DNA from: Corallococcus sp. AS-1-6
Lineage (GTDB): Bacteria; Myxococcota; Myxococcia; Myxococcales; Myxococcaceae
Assembly (NCBI RefSeq): GCF_020037015.1
Contig: NZ_JAIQDE010000049.1
Span: forward strand, 1 to 34,170
Direction: 5' to 3'
Length of the DNA stretch: 34,170 nucleotides
A program made the position numbers and the translations under genes. The notes under the pieces were generated by a model. The model searched no databases and was not told the origin of the DNA. It saw only the letters and a program-made list of their open reading frames with translations. Every line of letters begins with the position of its first letter. Within the stretch, counting starts at the first letter, position 1. Below are positions 15,873 through 24,102 of this stretch, in pieces.

Positions 15873-16470
15873 TCAGGATTCGAAGAGCTTCACCATCCGC
15901 GCGCGCAGCTTGTCGTCCGGCAGCCGTCCGAAGCCTGCCTTCACGTTGTCCTCCAGGTGGGCGGGGTCGGACGTGGCGGGGATGGGGCAGTTCACGGCCG
16001 GGTGGCCCAGGATGAACTTGAGGAAGAACTGGGCCCAACTGGAGCAGTCGAACTCCGAGGCCCAGTCCGGCAGGGGCTTCCCCTTCATCTTGCGGAAGAG
16101 GTGGCCCTTGTCGAAGGGCTCCATGACGAGCACGGCCACGCCGTGCTCCCTCGCCGCGGGCAGCAGGCGCGCCTCCGCGTCGCGCATCGCGAGCGAGTAG
16201 GGCAACTGCACGAAGTCCAGCTTGCTGCTTTTGATGTGCTTCTCCAGGTCGTCGAAGGCGCCGCGCAGGTAGTGGGTGACGCCCACGTAGCGGATCTTCT
16301 TCGCGGCCTTCAGCTCCCGCAGCACGGGCAGGTGCACGTCCACGTCCAGCAGGTTGTGCACCTGCATCAGGTCCATGCGGCCGTGGCCCATCTTCTGGAG
16401 GGAGGCGTGGAGCTGCGCCGATGCCCGCCACCAGGACCTCTCTGCGGGACGGGGGAGGGGGGCGGGACAT
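15873..16470 (-). pseudogene. Aldo/keto reductase pseudogene with internal deletion and frameshift
   Basis: From 16391 to 15873 one frame encodes the C-terminal half of an aldo/keto reductase: GRMDLMQVHNLLD, KIRYVGVTHY, FVQLPYSLAMRDAEARLLP and PIPATSD. The catalytic Asp, Tyr and Lys region that should precede it is missing. Immediately upstream, from ATG 16470, a different frame encodes a Tat-like start (SRREVLVAGIGA). The C-terminal frame can be followed back through QLHASLQKMGHG to this junction near 16420. The simplest reading is a deletion of roughly 120-150 codons that fused signal peptide to C-terminal half out of frame. A 172-aa product could be made from 16391 but would lack the active site. 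Confidence 0.75.
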
Positions 16471-16595
16471 GGGGGGAGCGTAGCGGCCGGAGGCGCCGGG
16501 CACCGGGCTTCGTGAGGCGCGAAGACGGGCAGGTGACAGTTCTGGAGGGCCGCGGTGTTCCCTTCGCCGAATCCCTTTCGAGGAAGGTCCAGGCG

Positions 16596-18008
16596 ATGAA
16601 GCGGAAGGTCGCGGTGTGTGTCGGGGTGATGGTCGCGGTGGCGGCGGGAGCGGCCGGGGCCGAGGAGCGGACGGAGGGGACCGCCGCTCCGGAGTCACAC
16701 GCTGCTCCGGCGCAGGAGGCACCGGCGCCCACGGCCGTCGCGGTCCCGGTCTCCGCGCTGTCGCCCGCGCCCCTCGTGGAGGCGGCGACGGGCGGTGAGC
16801 CCGCCACCGTGGCCCGGCAGCGCTCGGACGCGGAGGAGCTTCACGTCCCGGTGGTGCTGATGGCCCTGCCGCACGTGAGCACGGCGGGCACGGCCACGGA
16901 GCGGCTGGTGACCACGTTCGCGCTGGGGGCGCTCGCGACGCATGCGAAGCGGGTGGACGGCGCGGCCATGTCGCTGGGCGCGAACTGGGTGGGCGAGGAC
17001 CTGTCCGGCGTGCAGCTCACGCTCGGGGCCAACGTGGTGCGAGGCACGGCGTCCGGCGCGCAGTTCTCCGTGGGCGGCAACATCGTCACGGGCGACCTGG
17101 ACGGCCTCCAGGCCGCAGTGGGCCTCAACGTGGTGAAGGGCGCGGCGGTGGCCGGCCAGTTCTCCGTGGGCGGCAACGTGGCCGCCGGCGCGCTGTCCGG
17201 CGGCCAGTTCTCCGTGGGCGCCAACATCGCGGGCTCGGGCGGCGTGGGGGGCCAGTTCACGGTGGGCGCGAACATCGCGTCCGCGCCGTTCAAGGGCATG
17301 CAGGCCGCGGCGGGCGCGAACATCGCCCAGACGCTGTCGGGCCTCCAGGCCTCCTCGGGCTTCAACTACGCGGGCCGGATGGAGGGCGCGCAGGTGTCGC
17401 TCCTCAACGTGGGCGGGGACGTGTCCGGCGCGCAGGTGGGGTTGATCAACGTCGCGGGCAAGGTGGACGGCCTCCAGTTGGGGTTGATCAACGTGGCGCG
17501 CGAGTCCCAGGGCGAGGCGCTGGGCCTGCTCAGCTTCATCGGCAACGGCCAGGCGAACCTGCAGTTGTGGGCCAGCGACATCGCGTACACCAACGTCGCG
17601 GTGAAGTTCGGCGGCCGGCACTTCCACACGCTGCTCACGCTGGGCTTCAACCCGGGCACGGACACGCACCGGCGCCGTTACGTGGGAGGCATGGGCTTTG
17701 GCGCGCACATCCCCGCGGGGCCATTGTTCTTCGACCTGGATGTCATTGGCAGCGGCGTCCACACGGACAACCTCTTTCGCGATGGCGACGGCTTGAACGT
17801 GCTGGGACAGTTGAGGCTGGTGGCGGGCTGGCAGGTGGCGAAGCGGTTCGCGCTCATCGGCGGCGTCACCGGCAACACGCTCGTGACCTGGGACAACGGG
17901 GACCGTTGGGAGGAGCTGGGCATCGGGCCGGAGTGGCGCAGCGTCTCCGACGGGGGGCGCACCACCGTGCGCGTGTGGCCGGGCGTCCTGCTGGGCGTGC
18001 AGATCTGA
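16596..18008 (+). CDS. Surface repeat-containing protein (LA_2272-like)
   Basis: The 470-aa protein has a Sec signal (about 1-22, GAAGA before EERTE) and a low-complexity linker. Residues about 120-310 hold tandem repeats of 20-22 aa of the type GxQxSVGxNI / GLQxGLINVA. These resemble the LA_2272 family of surface repeat proteins first named in Leptospira, probably an elongated beta structure. The C-terminal 150 residues (FHTLLTLGFNPG to the end) look like outer-membrane beta strands, ending GVLLGVQI. The ATG at 16596 follows GGAAGG; the frame is open far upstream but that part is antisense to the pseudogene. A lipoprotein gene follows after 33 nt, probably in the same operon. Function unknown. 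Confidence 0.8.
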   Translation: MKRKVAVCVGVMVAVAAGAAGAEERTEGTAAPESHAAPAQEAPAPTAVAVPVSALSPAPLVEAATGGEPATVARQRSDAEELHVPVVLMALPHVSTAGTATERLVTTFALGALATHAKRVDGAAMSLGANWVGEDLSGVQLTLGANVVRGTASGAQFSVGGNIVTGDLDGLQAAVGLNVVKGAAVAGQFSVGGNVAAGALSGGQFSVGANIAGSGGVGGQFTVGANIASAPFKGMQAAAGANIAQTLSGLQASSGFNYAGRMEGAQVSLLNVGGDVSGAQVGLINVAGKVDGLQLGLINVARESQGEALGLLSFIGNGQANLQLWASDIAYTNVAVKFGGRHFHTLLTLGFNPGTDTHRRRYVGGMGFGAHIPAGPLFFDLDVIGSGVHTDNLFRDGDGLNVLGQLRLVAGWQVAKRFALIGGVTGNTLVTWDNGDRWEELGIGPEWRSVSDGGRTTVRVWPGVLLGVQI

Positions 18009-18041
18009 CGCGGCATCTGATTCGAAGGACGGGAGGGGAAC

Positions 18042-18884
18042 ATGTGGAAGCGCTTGGGATGGGCCGCGCTCGCGGCGGGGCTGATGTCCGGCTGCTACTT
18101 CACCGACGAGCTCCAGGGCGACGGCAACACCGTCACGGAGTCGCGCATGGCGACCGGCTTCTCCACCGTGGAGAACCGGGGCTCGATGGAGGTGGTGATT
18201 CGCGAGGGCGAGGCGCCGGACGTGAAGGTCACGCTGGATGAGAACCTCCAGCACCGCGTGCGCACCTTCGTGTCGCCCGGCAACACGCTGGTCATCGAGA
18301 CGGACGGCTCGTTCGCGCCCCGGGGCCCGGCGCGCGTGGAGGTCCTCGTCCCGCGCATGGTGGGGGCGACGCAGGACGGCTCCGGCTCCCTGCGCGTGGA
18401 GGGCTTCGAGCACGTGAAGGAGGACGTGAAGCTGCTGGCGAAGGGCTCCGGTTCGCTGCGCTTCTGCGGCGGGGTGCGCACCCTGGAGGCGAAGCTCAGC
18501 GGCTCCGGGAGCATGGAGCTGTGCGCGGCGGGCGAGGGCCTGGCCGAGTGGGTGGACCTGTCGCAGTCCGGCTCCGGCGACCTGAAGTTCGAGGGGGCCG
18601 CGAAGCACGTGCGCGCCCGGGTGGACGGCTCCGGCTTCATGACCCTCCAGGGCGTCACCAACCGGCTCGACGCCTGGCTGGACGGCAGCGGTGGCATTGG
18701 CGCCCCGGGCCTCCGGGCGGTGGACGTGAACATCTCGTCGCGAGGCTCCGGCCCGGTGGCCGCGTACGTGGACGGGGGCGGGGCGAGCATCGTGCTCGAC
18801 TCGTCGGGGAACGTGGACCTGTATGGCCATGCGCTGTCGACCCAGCTCCGGGTCAACGGCAGCGGTCGCGTCGTCTGGCACTGA
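18042..18884 (+). CDS. Head-GIN-domain (DUF2807) lipoprotein
   Basis: This 280-aa lipoprotein has signal MWKRLGW with lipobox LMSGC (Cys18). The body is the head-GIN/DUF2807 beta-helix-like repeat: ATGFSTVENRGSMEVVIREGE at its start, then recurring GSGSLR, GSGSMEL, GSGDLKF, DGSGGIG and NGSGRVVW turns. Such domains are thought to be surface adhesin-like or structural modules. It lies 33 nt after the repeat surface protein gene with a GGGAGGGG RBS, so the two are likely cotranscribed and may form one envelope structure, which is inference. Confidence 0.85.
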   Translation: MWKRLGWAALAAGLMSGCYFTDELQGDGNTVTESRMATGFSTVENRGSMEVVIREGEAPDVKVTLDENLQHRVRTFVSPGNTLVIETDGSFAPRGPARVEVLVPRMVGATQDGSGSLRVEGFEHVKEDVKLLAKGSGSLRFCGGVRTLEAKLSGSGSMELCAAGEGLAEWVDLSQSGSGDLKFEGAAKHVRARVDGSGFMTLQGVTNRLDAWLDGSGGIGAPGLRAVDVNISSRGSGPVAAYVDGGGASIVLDSSGNVDLYGHALSTQLRVNGSGRVVWH

Positions 18885-18936
18885 CTAGCTTGTCCTCGAC
18901 ACCCGTGGAGGGCACGGGTGGGGAGGCAGGCGGGCC

Positions 18937-19944
18937 ATGGCAGGGACGATGCGGGCGATGGTGCTCCACGCACCGGGACAGCGCCTGCGGCAGGAGGAGC
19001 GGCCCATTCCGGAGCCCGGGCCGGAGCAGGTGCTGTTGAAGGTGCACGCCTGCGCGGTGTGCCGCACGGACCTGCACGTGGTGGACGGAGAGTTGACGCG
19101 CCCGAAGCTGCCGCTGGTGCCGGGCCACGAAATCGTGGCCACGGTGGTGGAGGCGGGCGCGCGGGTGGAGGGCTTCGCCCCCGGGCTGCGCGTGGGCGTG
19201 CCGTGGCTGGGGTGGAGCTGCGGGCAGTGCCGCTTCTGCCGCTCCGGGCGGGAGAACCTCTGCGACACGGCGCGCTTCACCGGCTACGACCTGGACGGGG
19301 GCTTCGCGGAGTACACCGTCGCGGATGCGCGCTTCTGCTTCCCGTTGCCGCCGTCGTACCGGGACGTGGAGGCCGCGCCGCTGATGTGCGCGGGGCTCAT
19401 CGGCTTTCGCTGCCTGCGCATGGCGGGAGAGGGCCCCCGGCTGGGGCTGTATGGCTTTGGCGCCGCCGCGCACATCCTCATCCAGGTGGCGCGGCACCAG
19501 GGGCGCCGCGTGCATGCCTTCACGCGCGAGGGCGACGCGAAGGGCCAGGCGTTCGCGCGGGAGCTGGGCGCGGTGTGGGCGGGGGGCTCGGAGACGCCGC
19601 CGCCGGAGCCCCTGGACGCGGCCATCCTCTTCGCTCCCGTGGGGGCGCTGGTGCCCGCGGCGCTGAGGGCCGTGGACAAGGGCGGCGTGGTGGTGTGCGG
19701 CGGCATCCACATGAGCGACATCCCGTCGTTCCCCTACTCCATCCTGTGGGAGGAGCGCGGGGTGCGCTCGGTGGCGAACCTCACGCGTCAGGACGCCATG
19801 GACTTCCTGGCGTTGGCGCCGCGAGTGCCGGTGCGCACGGAGGTCCAGGCGTTCCCCCTGTCCGCCGCGAACAAGGCGCTCCAGGCCCTGCGTGAAGGCC
19901 GGGTGCGAGGGGCCGCGGTCCTGGACATGTCGCTGGCGGAGTAG
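18937..19944 (+). CDS. Zinc-dependent alcohol dehydrogenase
   Basis: The 335-aa cytoplasmic oxidoreductase belongs to the medium-chain dehydrogenase family. Catalytic zinc ligands are Cys42 (CAVCRTDLH), His64-Glu65 (PGHE) and Cys151. Structural zinc ligands are Cys95, Cys98, Cys101 and Cys109. The nucleotide site LGLYGFGAAAH is a variant of GxGxxG. It resembles the AdhA-like subgroup that oxidises or reduces simple alcohols and aldehydes with NAD(P). The ATG at 18937 is used; a second in-frame ATG (MRAMV) lies 4 codons later. It appears to be a single-gene unit. Confidence 0.9.
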   Translation: MAGTMRAMVLHAPGQRLRQEERPIPEPGPEQVLLKVHACAVCRTDLHVVDGELTRPKLPLVPGHEIVATVVEAGARVEGFAPGLRVGVPWLGWSCGQCRFCRSGRENLCDTARFTGYDLDGGFAEYTVADARFCFPLPPSYRDVEAAPLMCAGLIGFRCLRMAGEGPRLGLYGFGAAAHILIQVARHQGRRVHAFTREGDAKGQAFARELGAVWAGGSETPPPEPLDAAILFAPVGALVPAALRAVDKGGVVVCGGIHMSDIPSFPYSILWEERGVRSVANLTRQDAMDFLALAPRVPVRTEVQAFPLSAANKALQALREGRVRGAAVLDMSLAE

Positions 19945-20003
19945 GGCCGCGCTGGAGCGAGTGCCCGCGCGCCTGGCTGCCCGGATGCTTGGGGGCAGGG
20001 GGA

Positions 20004-20036
20004 GTGCACAGCTTTGGCGGCACGGAGGCTGTGCAC
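20004..20036 (+). promoter_or_regulatory. Hairpin enclosing the Shine-Dalgarno site of the DUF1360 gene
   Basis: GTGCACAGC (20004-20012) pairs perfectly with GCTGTGCAC (20028-20036). The putative Shine-Dalgarno GGAGG (20024-20028) lies at the edge of the 15-nt loop, its last base in the stem, and the ATG follows 3 nt after the stem. Such a structure could limit ribosome access; this is inference from geometry. Confidence 0.4.
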
Positions 20037-20039
20037 CCC

Positions 20040-20669
20040 ATGAAAGCGATTCAGGAGACGGGACCATTCGAAGGGTATGACCTGGAGGAGACGCACCCGC
20101 TGGGCTCGTACGCCATCTTGCTGGGGACCTTCAGCACGACCGTGCTGGGCTTCCTGGGCTGGATGGGGGCGTCGGGGCGGAGCCTCCCCGAGCGGTTCAG
20201 CGGCCCTGACCTCGCGCTGCTTGGCGTCGCCACGCATGTCGTCACCCGGGTGGTGGCGGCGGACAAGGTCACGGCGGTGGTGCGCGCCCCGTTCACGCGG
20301 TTCAAGGGCAACGCCAGCGCGGGCGAGGTGAGTGAGCAGGCCCGTGGCACGGGGTTCCGTCGCGTGATGGGCGAGCTGCTGGACTGCCCCTTCTGCCTGA
20401 GCCCGTGGGTGGCCGCGTCCTTCCTCATGTCCGCCACGCTGCGTCCCCGTCAGACGCGGTTCGTGGCCTCCATCTTCGCGCTGAGCGGCGCGTCCTTCTA
20501 CCTCCACCGGGCCTATGAATGGCTGGGCGAGAGCCTGCACCGCACCCGTTCGCAGGCGCAGATGCTGGCGAAGCGGCAGCAGCGCGAGGCCGACGCCGAC
20601 GTGCAGCTCCCCGGCCGGGGGCCGCAGGTGGTGGAGCCGGGCCGCGCGCCCATCCCGTCCCCGAGCTGA
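20040..20669 (+). CDS. DUF1360 family membrane protein
   Basis: This 209-aa protein has three or four hydrophobic segments (about 24-42, 57-72, 123-145) and the family hallmark DCPFCLSPW (Cys116, Cys119) in a loop before the last helix. The adjacent VTRVVAADKVTAVVRAPFTRF is also typical of DUF1360, a family of unknown function found in spore-forming and soil bacteria. The two cysteines could bind metal or form a disulfide. I use the first ATG at 20040 rather than a TTG at 19989. The start is preceded by a stable hairpin that includes the RBS. The C-terminal 50 residues are basic, then Pro/Gly-rich and cytoplasmic. Confidence 0.8.
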   Translation: MKAIQETGPFEGYDLEETHPLGSYAILLGTFSTTVLGFLGWMGASGRSLPERFSGPDLALLGVATHVVTRVVAADKVTAVVRAPFTRFKGNASAGEVSEQARGTGFRRVMGELLDCPFCLSPWVAASFLMSATLRPRQTRFVASIFALSGASFYLHRAYEWLGESLHRTRSQAQMLAKRQQREADADVQLPGRGPQVVEPGRAPIPSPS

Positions 20670-20723
20670 CCTGCGGAAGGTGGACCGCGAGAGTGTTTGG
20701 CGTTTGGATGCCGCCCGTCCGTG

Positions 20724-22142
20724 ATGACTGGCGCCGTCCGACAGCGATTGTGGGAAATGCTCCTGCTGCCGGGGCTGGTGTTGGCGTGGCTGGTTTTGAT
20801 GGTGGCGCCGGTGTGGCTCCAGGCCGCCCGCTTCTGCTTCGCGAGCTATGACCTGGGCATCTACACCCAGGCCCTGGCGCGTCTGTCATTCCAGGAGCCG
20901 AATCCCTGGCTCAGCGTCCGGCAGGTCCACCTGTTCGCGGACCACTTCGACCCGGTGCTGTGGCTGGCCCGGCCGCTCGTCGCGGTGCTGCCCGCGAAGT
21001 GGGTGGGGCTCGTGGCGGAAGGGGCCTTCGTCCTGCTGTCGCTCGCGCCGCTCGCGTGGCTCCAGGCGCGGGGGCTGCTGGACCGGGCCTCCACCGCGCT
21101 GCTGGGCGCGCTGCTGCTGTTCAACCCCGGGACGACGGCCGCGCTCACCTTTCCCATCCATCCCACCACGTGGGCCATGCTGCCGTGGACGTGGCTCGCG
21201 GTGGCGTATGGACTCAAGCGCACGGGGTGGATGCTGGGCGCGCTGGTGGTGCTGTTCGCGTGCAAGGAGGAGTTCCCCTTCGTGGGCCTGGTGCTCGCCG
21301 GAGGCCTGTGGCTGCGCGGTGAGCGGCGGGCCGCGCTGGCGGTGTTCGCGCTGTCGGCGGCGTGGCTCGCGTTCGTGTTCGTGGGGCGCTCGGGGTGGCT
21401 GGGGCAGACGGTGGACTACCGCTCGCGGCTGCTGCCGGAGCAGGGGCAGGGGTGGGGCGCGTACCTGCGGGAGCGGCTGGCCGGAAAGCAGGTGTCGCGC
21501 ATCGGCACGCTGCTGGTGGGCTTCGTCCCCTTGAGCCTCTGGGCGTGGCGCCGCAAGTGGAGGCCGGATCCGCTGTGGCTGGCGCTGCTCCTGCCCATGC
21601 TGGCCATCCGCTTCACGGGCATGGCGTGGCGGTTCCAGTACGGCGCGCCCCTGATGGCCGCCGCGGTGATGGTGTTCCTGCCGCTCTTGCGCCAGCACCG
21701 CCCACCGGCCTGGGTGCTGCTGACGACGGGGCTGCTGCTCTACACGACCAACGACAACACCGCGCGCGCCGCGTGGCGCACCGTCTTCACCCCGGAGGCC
21801 TTCCCCGCGCACTGTCCCGCCACGGGCCCTCGCCTCGCGAGCGTCCGGCACGCGCTGGACGTCCTCGCCGCGAATCCGGGCGGACGGGTGCTGCTGGAGG
21901 GCCACCTCGTCGCGGAGGTGGGGGCGCGGGACGACGTCTTCGCGGTGGGCGGGCCGCAGTCCGATGACCTCGTCTACGACCTGGTGCTGGTGGAGCAGCC
22001 GCCCGCTGGCAGCGTCTGGCCGCTGCCTCCCGGACGCATGGAGGAGCTCATCGGCGCGTGGCGCTCGGGGCCGGACACCCAGGTGCTCCTCGACGACGGG
22101 CACGTCTTCCTGGCGCGAGGCCGCTTCACCGCGAGTCGCTGA
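20724..22142 (+). CDS. DUF2079 family polytopic membrane protein
   Basis: The 472-aa protein has about ten hydrophobic helices in its first 340 residues and a soluble tail. The segment FASYDLGIYTQAL followed by HLFADHFDPVLWLARPL matches DUF2079, whose layout (an acidic loop after TM1, then alternating helices) resembles GT-C type glycosyltransferases. A role in transferring sugars from lipid carriers outside the membrane is a reasonable but untested guess. The ATG at 20724 lacks a clear RBS; another ATG lies at 20757. A 54-nt gap separates it from the DUF1360 gene, so they may be cotranscribed. Confidence 0.78.
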   Translation: MTGAVRQRLWEMLLLPGLVLAWLVLMVAPVWLQAARFCFASYDLGIYTQALARLSFQEPNPWLSVRQVHLFADHFDPVLWLARPLVAVLPAKWVGLVAEGAFVLLSLAPLAWLQARGLLDRASTALLGALLLFNPGTTAALTFPIHPTTWAMLPWTWLAVAYGLKRTGWMLGALVVLFACKEEFPFVGLVLAGGLWLRGERRAALAVFALSAAWLAFVFVGRSGWLGQTVDYRSRLLPEQGQGWGAYLRERLAGKQVSRIGTLLVGFVPLSLWAWRRKWRPDPLWLALLLPMLAIRFTGMAWRFQYGAPLMAAAVMVFLPLLRQHRPPAWVLLTTGLLLYTTNDNTARAAWRTVFTPEAFPAHCPATGPRLASVRHALDVLAANPGGRVLLEGHLVAEVGARDDVFAVGGPQSDDLVYDLVLVEQPPAGSVWPLPPGRMEELIGAWRSGPDTQVLLDDGHVFLARGRFTASR

Positions 22143-22189
22143 GGCGCATTCGCAGGCAATGACCGCGCGGACCGCGCCGTAATAGGGGC

Positions 22190-23608
22190 ATGTCTCTTCC
22201 CCTGCTCGTGGGCGCCCTGCTGACCGCGGCGGCCCCCTCTCCGTCCTCTCCGTACCTGGACTCGCGGACCACCGGCGCCGCGTACTGCTACGACCCGGAG
22301 AGCCCCGTGCTGCGCGAGGCCTTCCGCCGCCCGAAGCCCACGCCCGACACGCGCATGGACAGCGCCGCGCTGGCGGAGGACGTGCGCTTCCTGCACCAGC
22401 TCCTGCGCACCACGTACTCCGGCTGGCCGGAGCTGCTCGCGCACCGCACGTTCGACCCGGATGCCTTCTTCCAGGACTGGAGCGCGAAGCTGGCCGCGTC
22501 CGGGCCCACCGTGTCCTTCCAGGATGGCGTGCTCACGCCCACCCTCGCCATCCGCGAGGCGCTGACGGACAACCACTTCGGCCCATCCGGCCTCTTGAGC
22601 ACGCTGCGCGAGGAGCCACGGCTCGCCTTCCGCGAGTACCAGGCCGACGCGCCTCCGGGACTTCAGCTCGCGTCCTGTGACGCGAGCACCGTGGCGGGCG
22701 CGCAGACGGACACGCTGCGGGTGGCGCCGGTGCTGAAGCAGGATGGCTCCCGCGCGCAGCGGCTCACCGTGTCCGCGCGAGGCGGAGGCGACGCGCGGAC
22801 GCTCCGGTGCGGTGACACGTCGCTGCCGCTCACGGTGCGCCCCTCGCGTCCGGGCCGGGAGTTCGCGCCGAAGGACACCTATACATACGAGCCGAAGGGC
22901 GACGTGGGCATCATCACGATCCGCCGCTTCTCCGGACCGCCCGAGGCCGAAGCCGGGCTGCGCCAGTTCGTCGCGGACGCGCCGAAGCACCGCAAGCACA
23001 AGCTGCTGGTGTTCGACCTCCGGGGCAACAGCGGCGGCAACGACGGCTATGTGTATGAATGGCTGGACACCCTGGTGCGCGGGCCGTGGTTCGCCTCCGG
23101 AGAGGTGTGGATGCACGGCGCCTTCTATCCGTGCTTCGAATGGAACTCGCGCGTGCAGCGTCAGGCCATGGATGGACGGCTGGACACGCCGGAGGCGAAG
23201 GCGGAGCGTGACGCCATCCGGGCGAAGTGGCCCGTGACGCCGGAGCCCTCGCGCCCCGTGTTCGACAGCGGCCGCGTGGAGGGCCACGCGAAGACGCCCT
23301 TCACGGGGCGCATCGTGGTGCTGGTGGACCGGAACTCCGCGTCCTCGGGAGAGAGCGGAGCCTACGCCCTGCACCGCGCCACGGGGGCGCCAATGGTGGG
23401 GGAGAGGACGGCGGGCTTGCTCACCTACGGCAACGCGCCGAGCTTCGTGCTGCCGCGCACGGGTTTCGCGTGGGTGGTGCCCACCAAGCGCAATTTTTTC
23501 GCCGACCCCGTGGAGGGCGTGGGACACGCCGTGCAGGTGTACCTGGACGCGGAGGACCTGGGCCGGCCCGTCGCGGAGCTGCTGCCTCGCCTGCGCAAGC
23601 TGCCGTGA
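22190..23608 (+). CDS. S41 family peptidase
   Basis: The 472-aa protein has a short hydrophobic N-terminus that may be a signal (MSLPLLVGALLTAAA). The C-terminal half has the S41 (C-terminal-processing/tricorn-type) core: VFDLRGNSGGNDGY (274-287), then RIVVLVDRNSASSGESGAYAL with probable nucleophile Ser386, then PMVGERTAGL. No PDZ domain is evident between the N-terminal helical part and the core. It is probably a periplasmic serine protease. It starts 47 nt after the DUF2079 gene, so cotranscription is possible. The start at 22190 is preceded by AGGGG very close to the ATG. Confidence 0.85.
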   Translation: MSLPLLVGALLTAAAPSPSSPYLDSRTTGAAYCYDPESPVLREAFRRPKPTPDTRMDSAALAEDVRFLHQLLRTTYSGWPELLAHRTFDPDAFFQDWSAKLAASGPTVSFQDGVLTPTLAIREALTDNHFGPSGLLSTLREEPRLAFREYQADAPPGLQLASCDASTVAGAQTDTLRVAPVLKQDGSRAQRLTVSARGGGDARTLRCGDTSLPLTVRPSRPGREFAPKDTYTYEPKGDVGIITIRRFSGPPEAEAGLRQFVADAPKHRKHKLLVFDLRGNSGGNDGYVYEWLDTLVRGPWFASGEVWMHGAFYPCFEWNSRVQRQAMDGRLDTPEAKAERDAIRAKWPVTPEPSRPVFDSGRVEGHAKTPFTGRIVVLVDRNSASSGESGAYALHRATGAPMVGERTAGLLTYGNAPSFVLPRTGFAWVVPTKRNFFADPVEGVGHAVQVYLDAEDLGRPVAELLPRLRKLP

Positions 23609-23695
23609 GTCAACGTGCCCCACGCACCGGGGCGCGTGTCCCGTCATGCCCCGTTGGATGGGGGCCGTTATAGGTATTTCCGTGGGCCCGGGACG

Positions 23696-23713
23696 TTGGC
23701 AGGGCTCATGCAA
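23696..23713 (+). promoter_or_regulatory. Candidate sigma-54 promoter upstream of the hibernation-factor gene
   Basis: TTGGCAGGGCTCATGCAA carries the invariant GG (23698-23699) and GC (23710-23711) exactly 10 nt apart, with TGGCA at -24 and TGCA at -12. A start near 23723 would give a 44-nt leader before ATG 23767. The match to the TGGCAC-N5-TTGCA consensus is good, and HPF-type genes are linked to rpoN in many bacteria. Confidence 0.5.
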
Positions 23714-23766
23714 ATGCCTTGAATCCACACCGGCTCCAGAGCACGGAGCCCAACCCGAGGCGGACG

Positions 23767-24102
23767 ATGAAGCGCGCACTGCGAATCACCTACCGGGGCA
23801 TGGAGACGAGCGACACCCTCAACGAGCACATCCGCGACCAGGCGGACAAGCTGGAGCAGTTCTACGACGGCATCACCGGCTGCAACGTGGTGGTGGAGGA
23901 GCCGCACCGCCACCACGCCCAGGGGCACCGCTTCCACGTGCGCGTGGAGCTGCACGTGCCGGGCAGGGACATCGTCGCGGACCGGGAGCCGGCGGAGCTC
24001 GCGGCCCACGCGGACGCCTACCAGGCCGTCACCGACGCCTTCGAGGCCGCGCGGCGCCAACTGCAACACCACGCGGACCGCCAGCACGCGCACCACCGCT
24101 AG
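23767..24102 (+). CDS. Ribosome-associated/hibernation-promoting factor-like protein (S30AE family)
   Basis: This 111-aa protein matches short HPF/RaiA proteins: LRITYRGMETSDTLNEHIRDQADKL, then a beta strand with VVVEEPHRHH, then HVRVELHVPGRDIV and a C-terminal helix. These proteins bind the 30S decoding region and silence or pair ribosomes in stationary phase or starvation. The C-terminus is unusually His-rich (HHADRQHAHHR). The ATG at 23767 has GAGG 6 nt upstream; the frame is open to a TTG at 23719 without coding character. A sigma-54-like promoter lies upstream. The stop abuts the stop of the convergent porin gene with no gap. Confidence 0.85.
   Translation: MKRALRITYRGMETSDTLNEHIRDQADKLEQFYDGITGCNVVVEEPHRHHAQGHRFHVRVELHVPGRDIVADREPAELAAHADAYQAVTDAFEAARRQLQHHADRQHAHHR

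Noticed and set aside
20705-20718. Sigma-54-like TTTGGC...TGCC before the DUF2079 gene
   Set aside because: The GG and GC are 9 nt apart rather than 10 and lie almost on the start codon.
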